Positions 1-9,436 of a DNA stretch of 64,000 nt are shown here, one piece after another. Position numbers and translations under genes: made by a program. The notes below the pieces were generated by a model. It made no database searches. It was not told where the DNA came from and saw only the letters and a program-made list of their open reading frames with translations. Source of the stretch: Urbifossiella limnaea (GTDB taxonomy: Bacteria > Planctomycetota > Planctomycetia > Gemmatales > Gemmataceae); NCBI RefSeq assembly GCF_007747215.1, contig NZ_CP036273.1, positions 6,804,322 through 6,868,321 on the forward strand. Direction: 5' to 3'. Every line of letters starts with the position of its first letter. Position 1 is the stretch's first letter.

Positions 1-1
1 T

Positions 2-313
2 CCGCTCGAAGTGTTCGACCTGGAGGCGCTCGACCTACTGGCCCGCGCCTGCGGCGGCATGCCGCGGGTCCTGAACCAGGCGGCGGCCGTCGCCGGCGAG
101 CTGGCCGCGGCCGTCGGCAGCGACACGGTGGACACCGAGGCGGCGGTCGAGGCGCTGGGGCGGTTGAGCATTCCCGTGCCGGAGGAACAACCGGCGGAAC
201 CGGCGCCGGCGGCGCGGCCGGCGGGGAAAACCTTACGGGCGCGGCCGGCGGCCGGTGATGCGGGGCCGGCGCGCGGGACGAAGCAAAAGGCGGCACGGAA
301 GCGGTCGGCCTGA
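2..313 (+). CDS. ExeA-like AAA ATPase, C-terminal end only
   Basis: The reading frame is already open at the window edge, so only the last ~103 residues are seen. The visible part, with LLARACGGMPRVLNQAA followed by a helical segment, resembles the C-terminal lid of ExeA/GspA-type AAA ATPases, where a G-G-x-P-R motif precedes helices that sense nucleotide. The last ~35 residues are a basic Ala/Pro/Arg/Lys tail. The Walker motifs lie outside the window. A tyrosine-kinase-like ATPase follows in the same direction, and a giant secretin lies 1.7 kb on. This fits an envelope-export or polysaccharide locus, though the function is inferred from the family. Confidence 0.6.
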   Translation, partial: PLEVFDLEALDLLARACGGMPRVLNQAAAVAGELAAAVGSDTVDTEAAVEALGRLSIPVPEEQPAEPAPAARPAGKTLRARPAAGDAGPARGTKQKAARKRSA

Positions 314-358
314 CGGCAGGGGGAGCCGGGGTCGGACCGGGCCGCACGGGGGCAGGGA

Positions 359-1318
359 ATGAGCCGGATGTTCAGCGCGTGGAACGGCCCGACGACGGGA
401 GGCGGCGGCGGGGCGCCGTCCGTCCCGTGGGCGGCGCCCCGCCCCGCGCCCGCCGACGACTTCATCCCCGCGACCGACGACGCGCCGTTCGTCGAGGTCG
501 GCGCCCCGGGCGGGGCGGTCTTCTCGCCCGGCCCCGCGGTCGTCAAGTTCCCGCCGCTGCCGGCCACGGCGAAGGCCGAACCCGCGGCCGACGCACGGCC
601 GTTCCCGCGCCTCGCGACGGACACGCCGCGCTACCTCTCGGTCAGCTTCCACGACCTGTCGGGCCGCGTGCGGGCGCCGGAGCCGAGCGAGGGGCCGGAC
701 GCGGCGCTCGTGGCCTTCCACCACCCGGACCACCCCGTCAGCGGCGAGTACCGCGTGCTCCGCGACGAGGTGAAGGCGCAGTTCGCTGACCACGCCCCGC
801 GGGTGCTGTTCTTCACCGCCGCGGCCGGCGAGTCGGGCACCACCACGGTGGCGCTCAACCTCGCCGTCACGCTGGCGCGCGAGACGCCCGGCCGCGTGTT
901 GATCGCCGACGCCAACATCACACGCCCGGGCGTGGCGCGCATGATGGGGCTGAAGGCCGCGCCGGGGCTGGTCGAGGTGCTGGGGCACACGGTGCCGCTG
1001 GCGTGGGCGGCGCAAGCGACGGCCGTGCCGAACCTGCAGGTGCTGGCCGCGGGCGGGAACCCGGCCGCGCCGCCGCCCGGCATCGCCGACGACTTGCCGA
1101 AGCTGACCGAGCAGTTGCGGCAGTGGTACGACTGGGTGCTGATCGACGCCGGCGTGTGGGGCGTGCTGCCGGACCGCGACGCGGCCTGCCCGGCGGCCGA
1201 CGCCGTGTACCTGGTGGCCCGCGAGGCGGCCGTGGACCGGACCGAGTTCGCCGGCCTGCGCGGCTGGGTGAAGGAACTCGGCGGGCTGCTGCGGGGCTAC
1301 GTCACGACGCGGGGGTAA
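359..1318 (+). CDS. CpsD/CapB-like ParA-fold ATPase without P-loop lysine
   Basis: 319 aa. The first ~115 residues are Pro/Ala-rich and probably disordered. From about residue 120 the protein matches the bacterial tyrosine kinase (CpsD/Wzc cytoplasmic) fold: an entry helix with EYRVLRDEVKAQF, a P-loop region near residues 154-170, and LIADANITRPG in place of the usual Walker A' strand. The P-loop reads GESGTTT where active members have G-E-G-K-S-T, so the nucleotide-binding lysine is a threonine. There is no tyrosine cluster at the C terminus. It may bind nucleotide poorly and act as a partner or regulator in polysaccharide export. Start ATG 359 was chosen as the first in frame; GTG starts further in are possible. 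Confidence 0.65.
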   Translation: MSRMFSAWNGPTTGGGGGAPSVPWAAPRPAPADDFIPATDDAPFVEVGAPGGAVFSPGPAVVKFPPLPATAKAEPAADARPFPRLATDTPRYLSVSFHDLSGRVRAPEPSEGPDAALVAFHHPDHPVSGEYRVLRDEVKAQFADHAPRVLFFTAAAGESGTTTVALNLAVTLARETPGRVLIADANITRPGVARMMGLKAAPGLVEVLGHTVPLAWAAQATAVPNLQVLAAGGNPAAPPPGIADDLPKLTEQLRQWYDWVLIDAGVWGVLPDRDAACPAADAVYLVAREAAVDRTEFAGLRGWVKELGGLLRGYVTTRG

Positions 1319-1320
1319 GA

Positions 1321-1388
1321 GAGTCTTCGGGAGTGGAGGAGTAACGCCAGGTTCTAACTCCTCCACTCCCACCGACTCCCGAAGACTC
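1321..1388. terminator. Two-tier inverted repeat between convergent genes
   Basis: Arms 1321-1334 and 1375-1388 are perfect 14-bp complements. A second perfect 14-bp pair, 1329-1342 with 1357-1370, overlaps the first and can form an alternative stem. The element begins two bases after the stop of the upstream gene and ends just before the stop of the convergent gene, which suggests a bidirectional terminator. There is no clear T-tract. Confidence 0.6.
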
Positions 1389-1389
1389 C

Positions 1390-1656
1390 TCACTCCTTCC
1401 CCGAAAGCTCCTTCACCAGCGTCGCCACCATCTCCGGCTTCTTCTGCGCCAGCAGGTGGTCGATGCGGCTCTGCGGCACGCCGAGCTTCTGCATACACCC
1501 CGCGGCCGCCTCCCACGCCTTCGCCAGCTTCTTGCCGGTGGCCAGGTACAGGTCGCCGACCAACTCGGCGAGGCGCTGCAGCGAGATCTGGTCGATGTTC
1601 TCGTAGTACCGCTTGATGATCTTCTGCTGGTTCGCCGTGTAGTCCTGCATGCCCAT
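1390..1656 (-). CDS. Small conserved-type hypothetical protein
   Basis: 88 aa, starting MGMQDYTANQQKIIKRYY. I do not recognise a named domain. It looks mostly helical and charged with no signal peptide or membrane segment: a cytoplasmic helical bundle with Tyr/Lys-rich first helix and an LVKELSGKE end. ATG 1656 was chosen over an upstream in-frame extension because a GAGGG stretch lies about 10 bases before it and the extension is low-complexity; ATG 1650 is an alternative. It converges on the CpsD-like gene and diverges from the giant secretin. Confidence 0.6.
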   Translation of the reverse strand: MGMQDYTANQQKIIKRYYENIDQISLQRLAELVGDLYLATGKKLAKAWEAAAGCMQKLGVPQSRIDHLLAQKKPEMVATLVKELSGKE

Positions 1657-1851
1657 CGCGTCCGGCCCTCGGTGTGGTCCCTTCAGCAAACGGCATCGGC
1701 CCCCCGGCGCCAACCCCAGTTGCCCCGCTCGCGGCACCTGTTTTCGCCTTCGTAACAACCCCGCTTCTCTCACCCCCCTCTCACCCCCGCGGCCCGGAAG
1801 AACTGGTAAACTGGGCGTAGATTAAAAACTGCTGGCGACGGCAGTTCTCCG

Positions 1852-1880
1852 TTGCTTACCCCGGCGGCGGACGGTAAACA
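1852..1880 (+). promoter_or_regulatory. Possible sigma70-type promoter for the giant secretin
   Basis: TTGCTT (1852-1857), a 17-bp spacer and TAAACA (1875-1880) lie about 120 bases before the secretin ATG. The spacing is ideal, but the -10 matches only half of the consensus. Confidence 0.25.
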
Positions 1881-2001
1881 CCCGCGACACGTTCGTGACG
1901 ACTTGTAGGCGGCCGGCCGCGCACCGTGGGGGAACGGGGCGCGCCGCGGCTGCGGCCCTTCGGCCGCCGCCGACCCGCCCGCAGTCGGATGGGGGAAGTC
2001 C

Positions 2002-5000
2002 ATGAGCCAGATCGACGGCACCCGGTACGCCCCGGTTTGGAAGCGCCGCCGGTGGGTGCCGACCGCCATGTGGGCCGCCGCCGGCCTCGGCATGGCCACC
2101 ACCTACGCCGCGGCCCAGTCGCCGCAGATCGCCCCGCCCGTCGTCGTCGCCGAGTTCCAGCGCGCGTCGGCCCAGCAGCCGGCCCCCGCCCCCACCCCGG
2201 TCCCCGACAAGGCGCCGGACAAGGCCGACCCGAAGGCCGCCGCCCCGGCCCCGAAGGCCGAGGAGCCGCGGACGGTCACCGTCAGCTGGGACAACGCCCC
2301 CTGGCAGACCGTGCTCGACTGGTACGGCAAGGAGACCGGGCTCATCCTGGTCACCACCGTGCGGCCCACCGGCTCGGTCACCATCCTGCCGCCGGGGCCC
2401 GCGCGGAAGTTCACCCTCGCCGAGGTCACCGACCTCCTGAACGAGGCGATGATCCCGCAGAAGTTCATGATCATCCGCCGGCAGGCGTCGTTCTACATCC
2501 AGCCGGCCGACGAGAAGATCGACCCCACCCTGCTCCAGCGCATCGAGCACACCGAGCTGTCCAAGCGCGGCAAGACCGAGATCGTGCTGTGCAACGTCGG
2601 CCCGTTCAAGGCCATCTCCGCGTCGGAGGTGATGCCCGAAGTGGACAAGATGCTCACGCCCTTCGGCCGGGCCGTGCTGCTGACCAACGCCAACGCCATC
2701 CAGGTGATGGACACGGCCGGGAACATCAGCCGCATCTCGAAGACGCTCGAGGACTACGAGAAGGGCGGCGGCCAGGCCGAGAGCATCACCCACGTGTGCA
2801 AGTGGCGCCGCGCCCCCGAGATGGCCGCGGTGCTGCAGCAGCTCCTCAAGGACGACCAGACCCGCATCGAGGGGACCGGCGCCGCCGCACCGGCGTTCCC
2901 GACCGACCCCCGCTTCGGGTTCCCGGGCGGCAACCCGTACTTCCCGGGCCAGGGCGGCGGCGACCCGCGCGGCAACGACCCGCGCCGCGACCCGCGCAAC
3001 ACCACCTACCCGTCGGCCGGGTCGCGCACCAAGACGGTGCAGATCGTCGTGGACAACCGCCGCAACGCCGTCCTCATCACGGCGCCGCCCGAGAAGATCA
3101 CGCTGGCGCAGGAGATCATCACCAACTTCGACAAGAAGACCAGCCCGGACCAGAAGGAGATCGTGCCGGCGGCGCCGGAACTGCGGACGCACGCCGTCGC
3201 GCCGGGCACGGCCGACGCCATCGCCAAGATCATCCAGGAGAAGAACCCGGCCATCCGCGTGCAGTCGATCCCGACCAGTAACCAGATCATGGTCTACGGC
3301 ACGCCCGAGGAGCACGCCGAGGTGCTGGCCCAGCTCCGCGGCAGCGACCCGGTCGCGGGCAACAACGGGGCGCTGGTCACCAAGCTCATCGCGCTGCAGA
3401 ACCTCGACCCGACCACGACGGCCACCACGCTCGGCAAGCTGTTCCCGTCCGGCATCGCCGGCGGTGGCCCCGTGCTCGAGCCGCAGACCGGCCTCAACCC
3501 CGGCATCCTCTTCCGCGGCACGCAGACGCAGCTGGACGACGCCGAGCGCGCCATCCGCGCGCTCGACCCCAACGCCATCCCCGGCGGCCCGAACGTGCCG
3601 GCCGGCTCGCGGCTGACGCTGCAGTTCGACAACGGCAACGCAGGCATCCTGGCCGAGGCGATTTCCAACGCCATGCGGGGGATGAACAAGAACCCGGTCA
3701 TCATCAACAACCTGCTGTCGGGGCCGAACGGGCCGGCCAACTTCCAGCCGCGGCCGGCGCGCCCGCTCACCGACCCGATCCCGTCCGGGCCGATCCCCGG
3801 CACCAACCCGATGGGGCCGCCCGCCCCGCTGACGATGCCGCCGCCGGCCCCGCTGCCGAACGGCGGGACCCGCAAGTCGCAGCTGCCGTCCGGGCCGTAC
3901 GACCCGCGCTACGTCCTGGCCCAGATCGTCGACCCGGCCAAGCAGGAGCTGAAGCCGGTCAACATCACCGTCGTCGGCAACCGCCTCGTCATCGAGAGCG
4001 GCGACCCGGAGGCGCTGGCGCTGGTGGGCGAGCTGGTCCGGCTGTACACGAGCCAGGCCAAGCCCGACGAGAACCTGTTCGAGGTGATTCGCCTGAAGTT
4101 CGTCGGCGCGGCCGAGGCGTCGAAGGTGGTCACCGAGGTGTTCAACGGCCCGCAGCAGCAGGGCGGCCAGGGCGGCCAGGGCGGTGGCGGCCGCGGCGGC
4201 GGCGGGCCGGGCGGCCTCATCGGCGGGCTCCTCGGCGGCGGCGGCGGCGGCGGGCTTCTGGGCGGCCTCCTCGGCGGCGGCGCCGCGGGCACGCCGTCCA
4301 AGGACCGCGTCCGCGTCGTGGCCGAGACGAGCAGCAACTCGCTGATCGTGGTCAAGGCCACGCAGCTCGACCTGCTCACCATCCGCCGGCTCCTCGCCAA
4401 CGTCATCGACAGCGGCGAGACCGACTCGGAGGCCATCCAGCGGACGAACGTCATCACGCTGAAGAACACCGAGGCCGCCGACATGGTCCTGGTGGTCCGC
4501 GACGTGTTCAAGACGGCGATCGCGCCGAGCGGCGGCGGCGGCGGCGGCGTCAACCCGCTGTTCCCGTTCGTCCCGCAGGGCGGCGGCGGTCAGGGCAACC
4601 AGCAGCGGCCGCCGGCCATGTCCGTCGGCGTGGACGAGCGCACCAACAGCCTCGTCGTTCTGGCCAGCGAGACGCTGTTCCGCGAGGTGAAGGCGCTCGT
4701 GGACCAGCTCGACAGCGCCACGCCCACGAACGGCGCCGAGGTGGTGCGGGTGGTGCCGATCCAGGGGATCGACCCGGCGCTGTTGCAGCAACTGGTTGAC
4801 GCGGTGCAGGGCCGCGACAGCGCCAACAGCCGCGTCACTGGCAACCAGGGTCGCACCGGTCAGGGCCAGGGTGCCGGCGGCATGGGCGGCGGCGGATTCC
4901 CCGGCCTCGGCGGCGGGTTCCCCGGCCTCGGCGGCGGCGGCGGGTTCCCCGGCCTCGGCGGCGGCGGAGCCCGGCCGGGCGGCGGCGGCTTCCAGGGCGG

Positions 5001-8000
5001 CGGCGGCGGAGGGAGACCCGGCGGGGGAGCCGCGGGGGGACGAGGAGGCCGACAGGCCCGCTTCGGCGGGGAGGGCCCCGTAAATTTTGACTACCGGGGC
5101 AAGGACGCCCCCCCGGCGATGAGCCGGACGATCTACGACCCCGAGACCGACCCGGACCCGTGGTACTTCACGACCGGGGCGGTGATGAACGAACCCGTCC
5201 CGCTGCCCGGCGCGCGCCGCCGGCTGGCACCGAACATCGTCCAGGTCAGTCACCAGCTGCCGGCCGTGCAGCAGCCGCCGGCGCTGCCCCCGACGATGCA
5301 GCCGCCCACGCCGCTGCCGGCGGGGCCGGGCGTGCCGCTCCCCGGTGAGGGCGTCGGCGTGGCCGCGCCGCGCGGCCCCGTCACCGCCACGCCGATCAAC
5401 GACCTCGGCGTGCTCGTCCTCACCGCCCGCGACCAGCGGGACATGGAGCTCATCCTCCGGCTGCTCGAGACGATCCGCGTCGGGCAGGGCAACCGCCTGG
5501 AGCCCGAGTTGCGGATGGTGTCGCTCAAGCACGCCGACTCCAACATCATCGCCGGCACGCTGAACACCGTGTTCTCGAAGGTGCAGGTGGGGCCGGGCGG
5601 GAACATCGTGCCGAGCTCGGCCCGGCAGACGACACCGGGCAACGCCCTGAGCGCCCTCACCGGTGCGCCGAGCGCCACGCAGAACGTCTACGTCATCGCC
5701 ATGCCGCGGACGAACAGCCTCCTCATCGCCGGGCCGAAGGGCCGGTTCGAGGACATCATCAAAGAGGTGGACCGGCTCGACGTGCCCAACGGGCTCGACG
5801 TGCGGCCGAAGAGCATCTTCCTGAAGAACGCCAGCGCCCAGATCGTGGCCCAGCAGATCCAGTGGCTGTACAGCCAGCGGTTCCCGAACGAGGGGCCGCC
5901 GAGCAGCCAGGTCCGCATCTCGTTCGACCTGGCCAGCAACAGCGTCCTGGTGCAGGCCGCGCCGAGCGACATGGCCGACATCGAGGCGCTGCTGCTGCAG
6001 CTCGACTCGGCCACGTCGATCGCCAAGAACCGGGTGAAGGTGTACCGCCTCCGCAACGGCCTGGCCGACGAGGTGGCCGGCATCCTCATCCAGGCCATCA
6101 CCGCCAACACGGTGAACCCCAACCTCCAGGCGTCGCAGCGCTGGTACCAGCAGAGCGTCACCGGGGCCGGGAACATCGGGGCCATCGGCAACCTGGCCAC
6201 GATCGCCCAGGGCGGTCAGGGCGGCCTCCAGGGGCTCCAGGGGCAGGGCCAGCAGGGGGCGTTCCAGGGGCTCCAGGGGCTGACCCAGCAGCCCGGCGGC
6301 GGCGCAGGCATCGGCCAGAACGTGCCGGGCCTCAACGCCACCGTCCCGCAAGTCGGGCAGACGTCCGGCGGCGGCCTGTCCACCCGCAGTAACACGCTCC
6401 AGTTCGTCGGCGCCGACGGCAAGCCGGTGGAGAGCGGCTTCCTGGCGGACGTCCACATCATCCCGGCGGCGCGGATCAACGGCATCGTCGTCACCGCCCC
6501 GGACAAGACGATCGAGCTGATCGACGCCCTGATGACCTCGCTCGACACGGTCGCCGCCGCGTCGTCGAACATCAAGGTGTTCACGCTCACGAAGGCCGAC
6601 GCGGTACTGACCGGCATCACCCTCCAGCAGCTGTTCAGCGGCACCAACCGCACCGGGCTGACGCCCGGCGGGCAGGGCGGCGCCCAGGGCCAGCAGCAGG
6701 GGGGGCTGAACCAGGGCACCACGGCGGCCCGGCCGCTGCTGACGCTCGGCGCCGACCCCGGCCCGGGGGCGAGCCTGATCGACCTCCGCATCTCGGTCGA
6801 CGACCGGACGAACAGCCTGATCGTGGCCGGCAGCCAGAACGACCTGGACACGATCGGCGCGGTCATCATGCGGCTGGAGGCGACGGACGCCCCGCAGCGG
6901 ATGATGGACGTGTACAAGCTGCGCAACCAGGCCGCCGCGGACGTGGCGCAGAACCTCCAGACGTTCATGACCAACTCGGTCGCCAACGTCATCACGCCGG
7001 CCGGGTTCAACACGTCGTACCAGCAGCTGCTGCGGAACGTGGTGATCGTGGCCGAGCCGGTCAGCAACACGGTGCTGATCTCGGCCAGCCCGCAGTACTT
7101 CGGCGAGCTGAAGCGGATGATCGAGCGGCTCGACGCCGCCCCCCCGCAGGTCGTCATCCAGGTGACGATCGCCGACATCCAGCTGTCGAACAACGAGGAG
7201 TTCGGGGCCGAGGTGGGGCTGCAGACGCCGATCATCTTCGGCCGCGGCACGACCGGGAACGGGCCGGGCACGCCGGGGTTCAACTTCAACACCACGCCGG
7301 TGTCGGCGCTGCCGAACAGCAACCTGTTCAACCAGGGCGTCGTCGGCTTCCAGGGGCTCGGGAACCTGGGCGTCGGCCGGGTCGGGGCCGGCGGCGTGAG
7401 CGGGTTCGTGTTCAGCGCGCAGAGCCAGTCGTTCAACCTGCTGCTGCGGGCGCTCAAGACGCAGGGCCGGGCCGAGATCACCAGCCGGCCGCAGGTGCAG
7501 GTGACGGACAACCAGACCGGGTACGTGCAGGTCGGCCAGAACTTCCCGATCCCGGGCGACATCTCGCAGAACGCCACCGGCACCGTCCAGGGGGTGACGT
7601 ACACCGCGACCGGCGTGACCCTGCGGGTGACGCCGCGGGTGAACCCGGACGGCAAGGTGCTGATGCGCGTCGAGCCGCAGATCGCCAGCCCGGCGGCGAA
7701 CCCGGTCGCGGTCGGCACCGCGGGCACGGCGTTCCCGATCAACGTGCAGACGGTGCAGACGACGATCCTGGCCGGCGACGGGGAGACGGTGGTGATCGGC
7801 GGGCTGATCACGAACCAGGACACGCGGGCGCAGAACGGCGTCCCGTTCCTGCAGGACATCCCGTACGTCGGGTCGCTGTTCCGGTACCGGACGCACAACG
7901 TGCAGCGGCGCGAGATCCTGATCATCATGACGCCGCACATCGTCCGCAACGAGGCCGACCAGGCCCGCATCCTGGCGGAGGAGGCGCGGCGGATGGAGTG

Positions 8001-8565
8001 GTGCGTGCCGGACATCGCCCGGTACCACGGGCACGGCCTGGAGGTGATCGGGCCGGCGATGAAGGGGGCGACGCCGCAGGCGATCCCCGGCTTCCCGAAC
8101 CCGAACGGGCCGATCCCCGGCGGGTTCCAGTTCGGCCCGACGCCGCCGTGGATGCCGGCGGACAACTGGCTGCCGCCGGCCAACTCGGCCCCGGCGCCGG
8201 CCACGCCCGGTGCGATCCCCCTCCCCGGCCCGACGCCGTTCTCGTCGGCCGTGCCCGAGGTGCCCGGCGCCGTCGCCGTGCCCGCGGGGGTGACGCTGCC
8301 GCCGTTCGTGCCGGCCGGGCCGTACACGCCCGCCGGCACGGTGACCCCGGCGGCGGGGGCCACGTCGGCGGCGCCGGCCGCGGCGCGGGGCGCGTCGTTC
8401 ACGATGGCCATGCCGCAGCCGCCGGCCCCGCCGGCGCCGGCGTCGCCGCCCCCGCCGGTGCCGGTGCCCGGCCGCGGGTTCGCCATCGCCCCGCCGGCCG
8501 AGCCGGCGCCCACCCCCAACCCCCAGGCCACGGAGGGCCGCTCGTGGAACGTCTTCGGTCGGTGA
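2002..8565 (+). CDS. Giant secretin (type II/III secretion GspD-like core)
   Basis: 2187 aa; canonical GspD/PulD proteins are ~650. Order: basic N terminus and export segment (1-40); an STN/N0-like domain around 88-175; then about ten secretin N-type ring domains. At least eight carry the strand motif seen as DERTNSLVV (near residues 346, 770, 873, 1230, 1304, 1484, 1595 and 1681). The secretin barrel spans about 1716-1985 and ends with VPFLQDIPYVGSLFR and LIIMTPHIV, both diagnostic. A Pro/Ala-rich tail (2040-2187) follows. Gly-rich linkers lie near 720-763, 844-869 and 955-1023. It should form an outer-membrane channel with a very long periplasmic stalk. The start ATG has GGGGGAAG 7 bases upstream. 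A large antisense frame over this gene is a GC artefact. Confidence 0.93.
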   Translation: MSQIDGTRYAPVWKRRRWVPTAMWAAAGLGMATTYAAAQSPQIAPPVVVAEFQRASAQQPAPAPTPVPDKAPDKADPKAAAPAPKAEEPRTVTVSWDNAPWQTVLDWYGKETGLILVTTVRPTGSVTILPPGPARKFTLAEVTDLLNEAMIPQKFMIIRRQASFYIQPADEKIDPTLLQRIEHTELSKRGKTEIVLCNVGPFKAISASEVMPEVDKMLTPFGRAVLLTNANAIQVMDTAGNISRISKTLEDYEKGGGQAESITHVCKWRRAPEMAAVLQQLLKDDQTRIEGTGAAAPAFPTDPRFGFPGGNPYFPGQGGGDPRGNDPRRDPRNTTYPSAGSRTKTVQIVVDNRRNAVLITAPPEKITLAQEIITNFDKKTSPDQKEIVPAAPELRTHAVAPGTADAIAKIIQEKNPAIRVQSIPTSNQIMVYGTPEEHAEVLAQLRGSDPVAGNNGALVTKLIALQNLDPTTTATTLGKLFPSGIAGGGPVLEPQTGLNPGILFRGTQTQLDDAERAIRALDPNAIPGGPNVPAGSRLTLQFDNGNAGILAEAISNAMRGMNKNPVIINNLLSGPNGPANFQPRPARPLTDPIPSGPIPGTNPMGPPAPLTMPPPAPLPNGGTRKSQLPSGPYDPRYVLAQIVDPAKQELKPVNITVVGNRLVIESGDPEALALVGELVRLYTSQAKPDENLFEVIRLKFVGAAEASKVVTEVFNGPQQQGGQGGQGGGGRGGGGPGGLIGGLLGGGGGGGLLGGLLGGGAAGTPSKDRVRVVAETSSNSLIVVKATQLDLLTIRRLLANVIDSGETDSEAIQRTNVITLKNTEAADMVLVVRDVFKTAIAPSGGGGGGVNPLFPFVPQGGGGQGNQQRPPAMSVGVDERTNSLVVLASETLFREVKALVDQLDSATPTNGAEVVRVVPIQGIDPALLQQLVDAVQGRDSANSRVTGNQGRTGQGQGAGGMGGGGFPGLGGGFPGLGGGGGFPGLGGGGARPGGGGFQGGGGGGRPGGGAAGGRGGRQARFGGEGPVNFDYRGKDAPPAMSRTIYDPETDPDPWYFTTGAVMNEPVPLPGARRRLAPNIVQVSHQLPAVQQPPALPPTMQPPTPLPAGPGVPLPGEGVGVAAPRGPVTATPINDLGVLVLTARDQRDMELILRLLETIRVGQGNRLEPELRMVSLKHADSNIIAGTLNTVFSKVQVGPGGNIVPSSARQTTPGNALSALTGAPSATQNVYVIAMPRTNSLLIAGPKGRFEDIIKEVDRLDVPNGLDVRPKSIFLKNASAQIVAQQIQWLYSQRFPNEGPPSSQVRISFDLASNSVLVQAAPSDMADIEALLLQLDSATSIAKNRVKVYRLRNGLADEVAGILIQAITANTVNPNLQASQRWYQQSVTGAGNIGAIGNLATIAQGGQGGLQGLQGQGQQGAFQGLQGLTQQPGGGAGIGQNVPGLNATVPQVGQTSGGGLSTRSNTLQFVGADGKPVESGFLADVHIIPAARINGIVVTAPDKTIELIDALMTSLDTVAAASSNIKVFTLTKADAVLTGITLQQLFSGTNRTGLTPGGQGGAQGQQQGGLNQGTTAARPLLTLGADPGPGASLIDLRISVDDRTNSLIVAGSQNDLDTIGAVIMRLEATDAPQRMMDVYKLRNQAAADVAQNLQTFMTNSVANVITPAGFNTSYQQLLRNVVIVAEPVSNTVLISASPQYFGELKRMIERLDAAPPQVVIQVTIADIQLSNNEEFGAEVGLQTPIIFGRGTTGNGPGTPGFNFNTTPVSALPNSNLFNQGVVGFQGLGNLGVGRVGAGGVSGFVFSAQSQSFNLLLRALKTQGRAEITSRPQVQVTDNQTGYVQVGQNFPIPGDISQNATGTVQGVTYTATGVTLRVTPRVNPDGKVLMRVEPQIASPAANPVAVGTAGTAFPINVQTVQTTILAGDGETVVIGGLITNQDTRAQNGVPFLQDIPYVGSLFRYRTHNVQRREILIIMTPHIVRNEADQARILAEEARRMEWCVPDIARYHGHGLEVIGPAMKGATPQAIPGFPNPNGPIPGGFQFGPTPPWMPADNWLPPANSAPAPATPGAIPLPGPTPFSSAVPEVPGAVAVPAGVTLPPFVPAGPYTPAGTVTPAAGATSAAPAAARGASFTMAMPQPPAPPAPASPPPPVPVPGRGFAIAPPAEPAPTPNPQATEGRSWNVFGR

Positions 8566-9362
8566 CGCTCGCGGCCGTGATGGCCGCGCTGGCCCCGGGG
8601 TGCATCCACGTCCACAAGGACGCCGCGGGGAACGTGAAGTCGGTGGAGCTGAAGACCGGCGCCGAGCCGGCCGCCGACGCCGGCGTGAAGCAGGCGTCGG
8701 CGACGGTGCCGGCGGCGGCGGTGCCCGCGGCCGCCAGCGGGATGGCGAAGCTGGCGACGAAAATGCCGTCGTTCGGCGGCGGCACGCAGGCGGCGTTCCT
8801 CCACCTGAACTGGCAGAACCGCATCGCCAAGCTGCCCGACCCGACCGCCGAGGGGAAGTTCAAGCCCGGCCTGGTCGGGCAAATGTTCCTGTTCTCCGGC
8901 GGCCAGAAGATGCTCCCCATCGCCAACCCCGACGGGAAGCTAACGGTCGAGCTGTTCGACGCCTCCCCGCGGGCCGGGACGGCGGAGCCGGTGCGGCTCG
9001 GCAGCTGGACGTTCGAGAAGGACGTGCTGGCCCGGCTGGTGACGACCGACGAGCGGTTCGGCAAGAGCTTCGCGCTGTTCCTGCCGTGGCCGACGTACAC
9101 GCCGTCGGTGTCGCGAGTGATGCTGATGGCGAAGTACGAGCCCGACCAGGGCTTCGCGCTGCACGCCGAGCCGATGACCATGACCATCGACACGTCGGTC
9201 GGCGCCGACGGGCCGGTGATCGAGCGGTCGTCCTCGACGCGGATGCCGGGGGCGGTGTCGCCGAGCCTGCCGCCGGCCTCGATGAGCGCTCCGCCGGCGC
9301 CGGTCGCGCCCGGCGTGCCGGGCGGACTGCCGCCGCTGACCATCACGCTGCCGAACCGCTGA
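8544..9362 (+). CDS. Putative lipoprotein overlapping the secretin end
   Basis: 272 aa from GTG 8544, with GGAGGG at 8532-8537. It starts 22 bases before the secretin stop, so the two are almost certainly co-translated. The N terminus is a short export signal ending LAPGC, a lipobox-like cysteine at residue 20. The mature part has no family I recognise: a Lys/Ala-rich lead, then a mixed alpha/beta region around residues 85-220 with HLNWQNRIAKLPDPT and ASPRAGTAEPVRLGSW, and a Pro-rich tail. The overlap suggests a pilotin-like or accessory lipoprotein for the giant secretin; this is inference from context. Confidence 0.7.
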   Translation: MERLRSVTLAAVMAALAPGCIHVHKDAAGNVKSVELKTGAEPAADAGVKQASATVPAAAVPAAASGMAKLATKMPSFGGGTQAAFLHLNWQNRIAKLPDPTAEGKFKPGLVGQMFLFSGGQKMLPIANPDGKLTVELFDASPRAGTAEPVRLGSWTFEKDVLARLVTTDERFGKSFALFLPWPTYTPSVSRVMLMAKYEPDQGFALHAEPMTMTIDTSVGADGPVIERSSSTRMPGAVSPSLPPASMSAPPAPVAPGVPGGLPPLTITLPNR

Positions 9363-9368
9363 CCACAC

Positions 9369-9397
9369 CCCGGCGCGCGGGTTCCCCGCGCGCCGGG
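9369..9397 (+). terminator. GC-rich hairpin after the secretin-lipoprotein pair
   Basis: Perfect 12-bp arms (9369-9380 and 9386-9397) with a 5-base loop, 6 bases after the lipoprotein stop. No T-run follows, as in most hairpins of this window. Confidence 0.55.
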
Positions 9398-9436
9398 AGC
9401 TGTTGAGCCGACCCGACACGTTGCCGAAGTTTCGAG

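Noticed and set aside
4864-5070. Gly-rich tandem pattern in the secretin as a possible CRISPR or satellite
   Set aside because: It is in frame, encodes GGG-F-P-G-L-type linker repeats, and has no spacer-repeat structure.
1822-8034. A 2070-codon open frame antisense to the giant secretin
   Set aside because: It mirrors the secretin in a high-GC sequence where antisense stops are rare. Its residues are dominated by Arg, Val, His and Gly, with no domain, and the sense frame has clear motifs.
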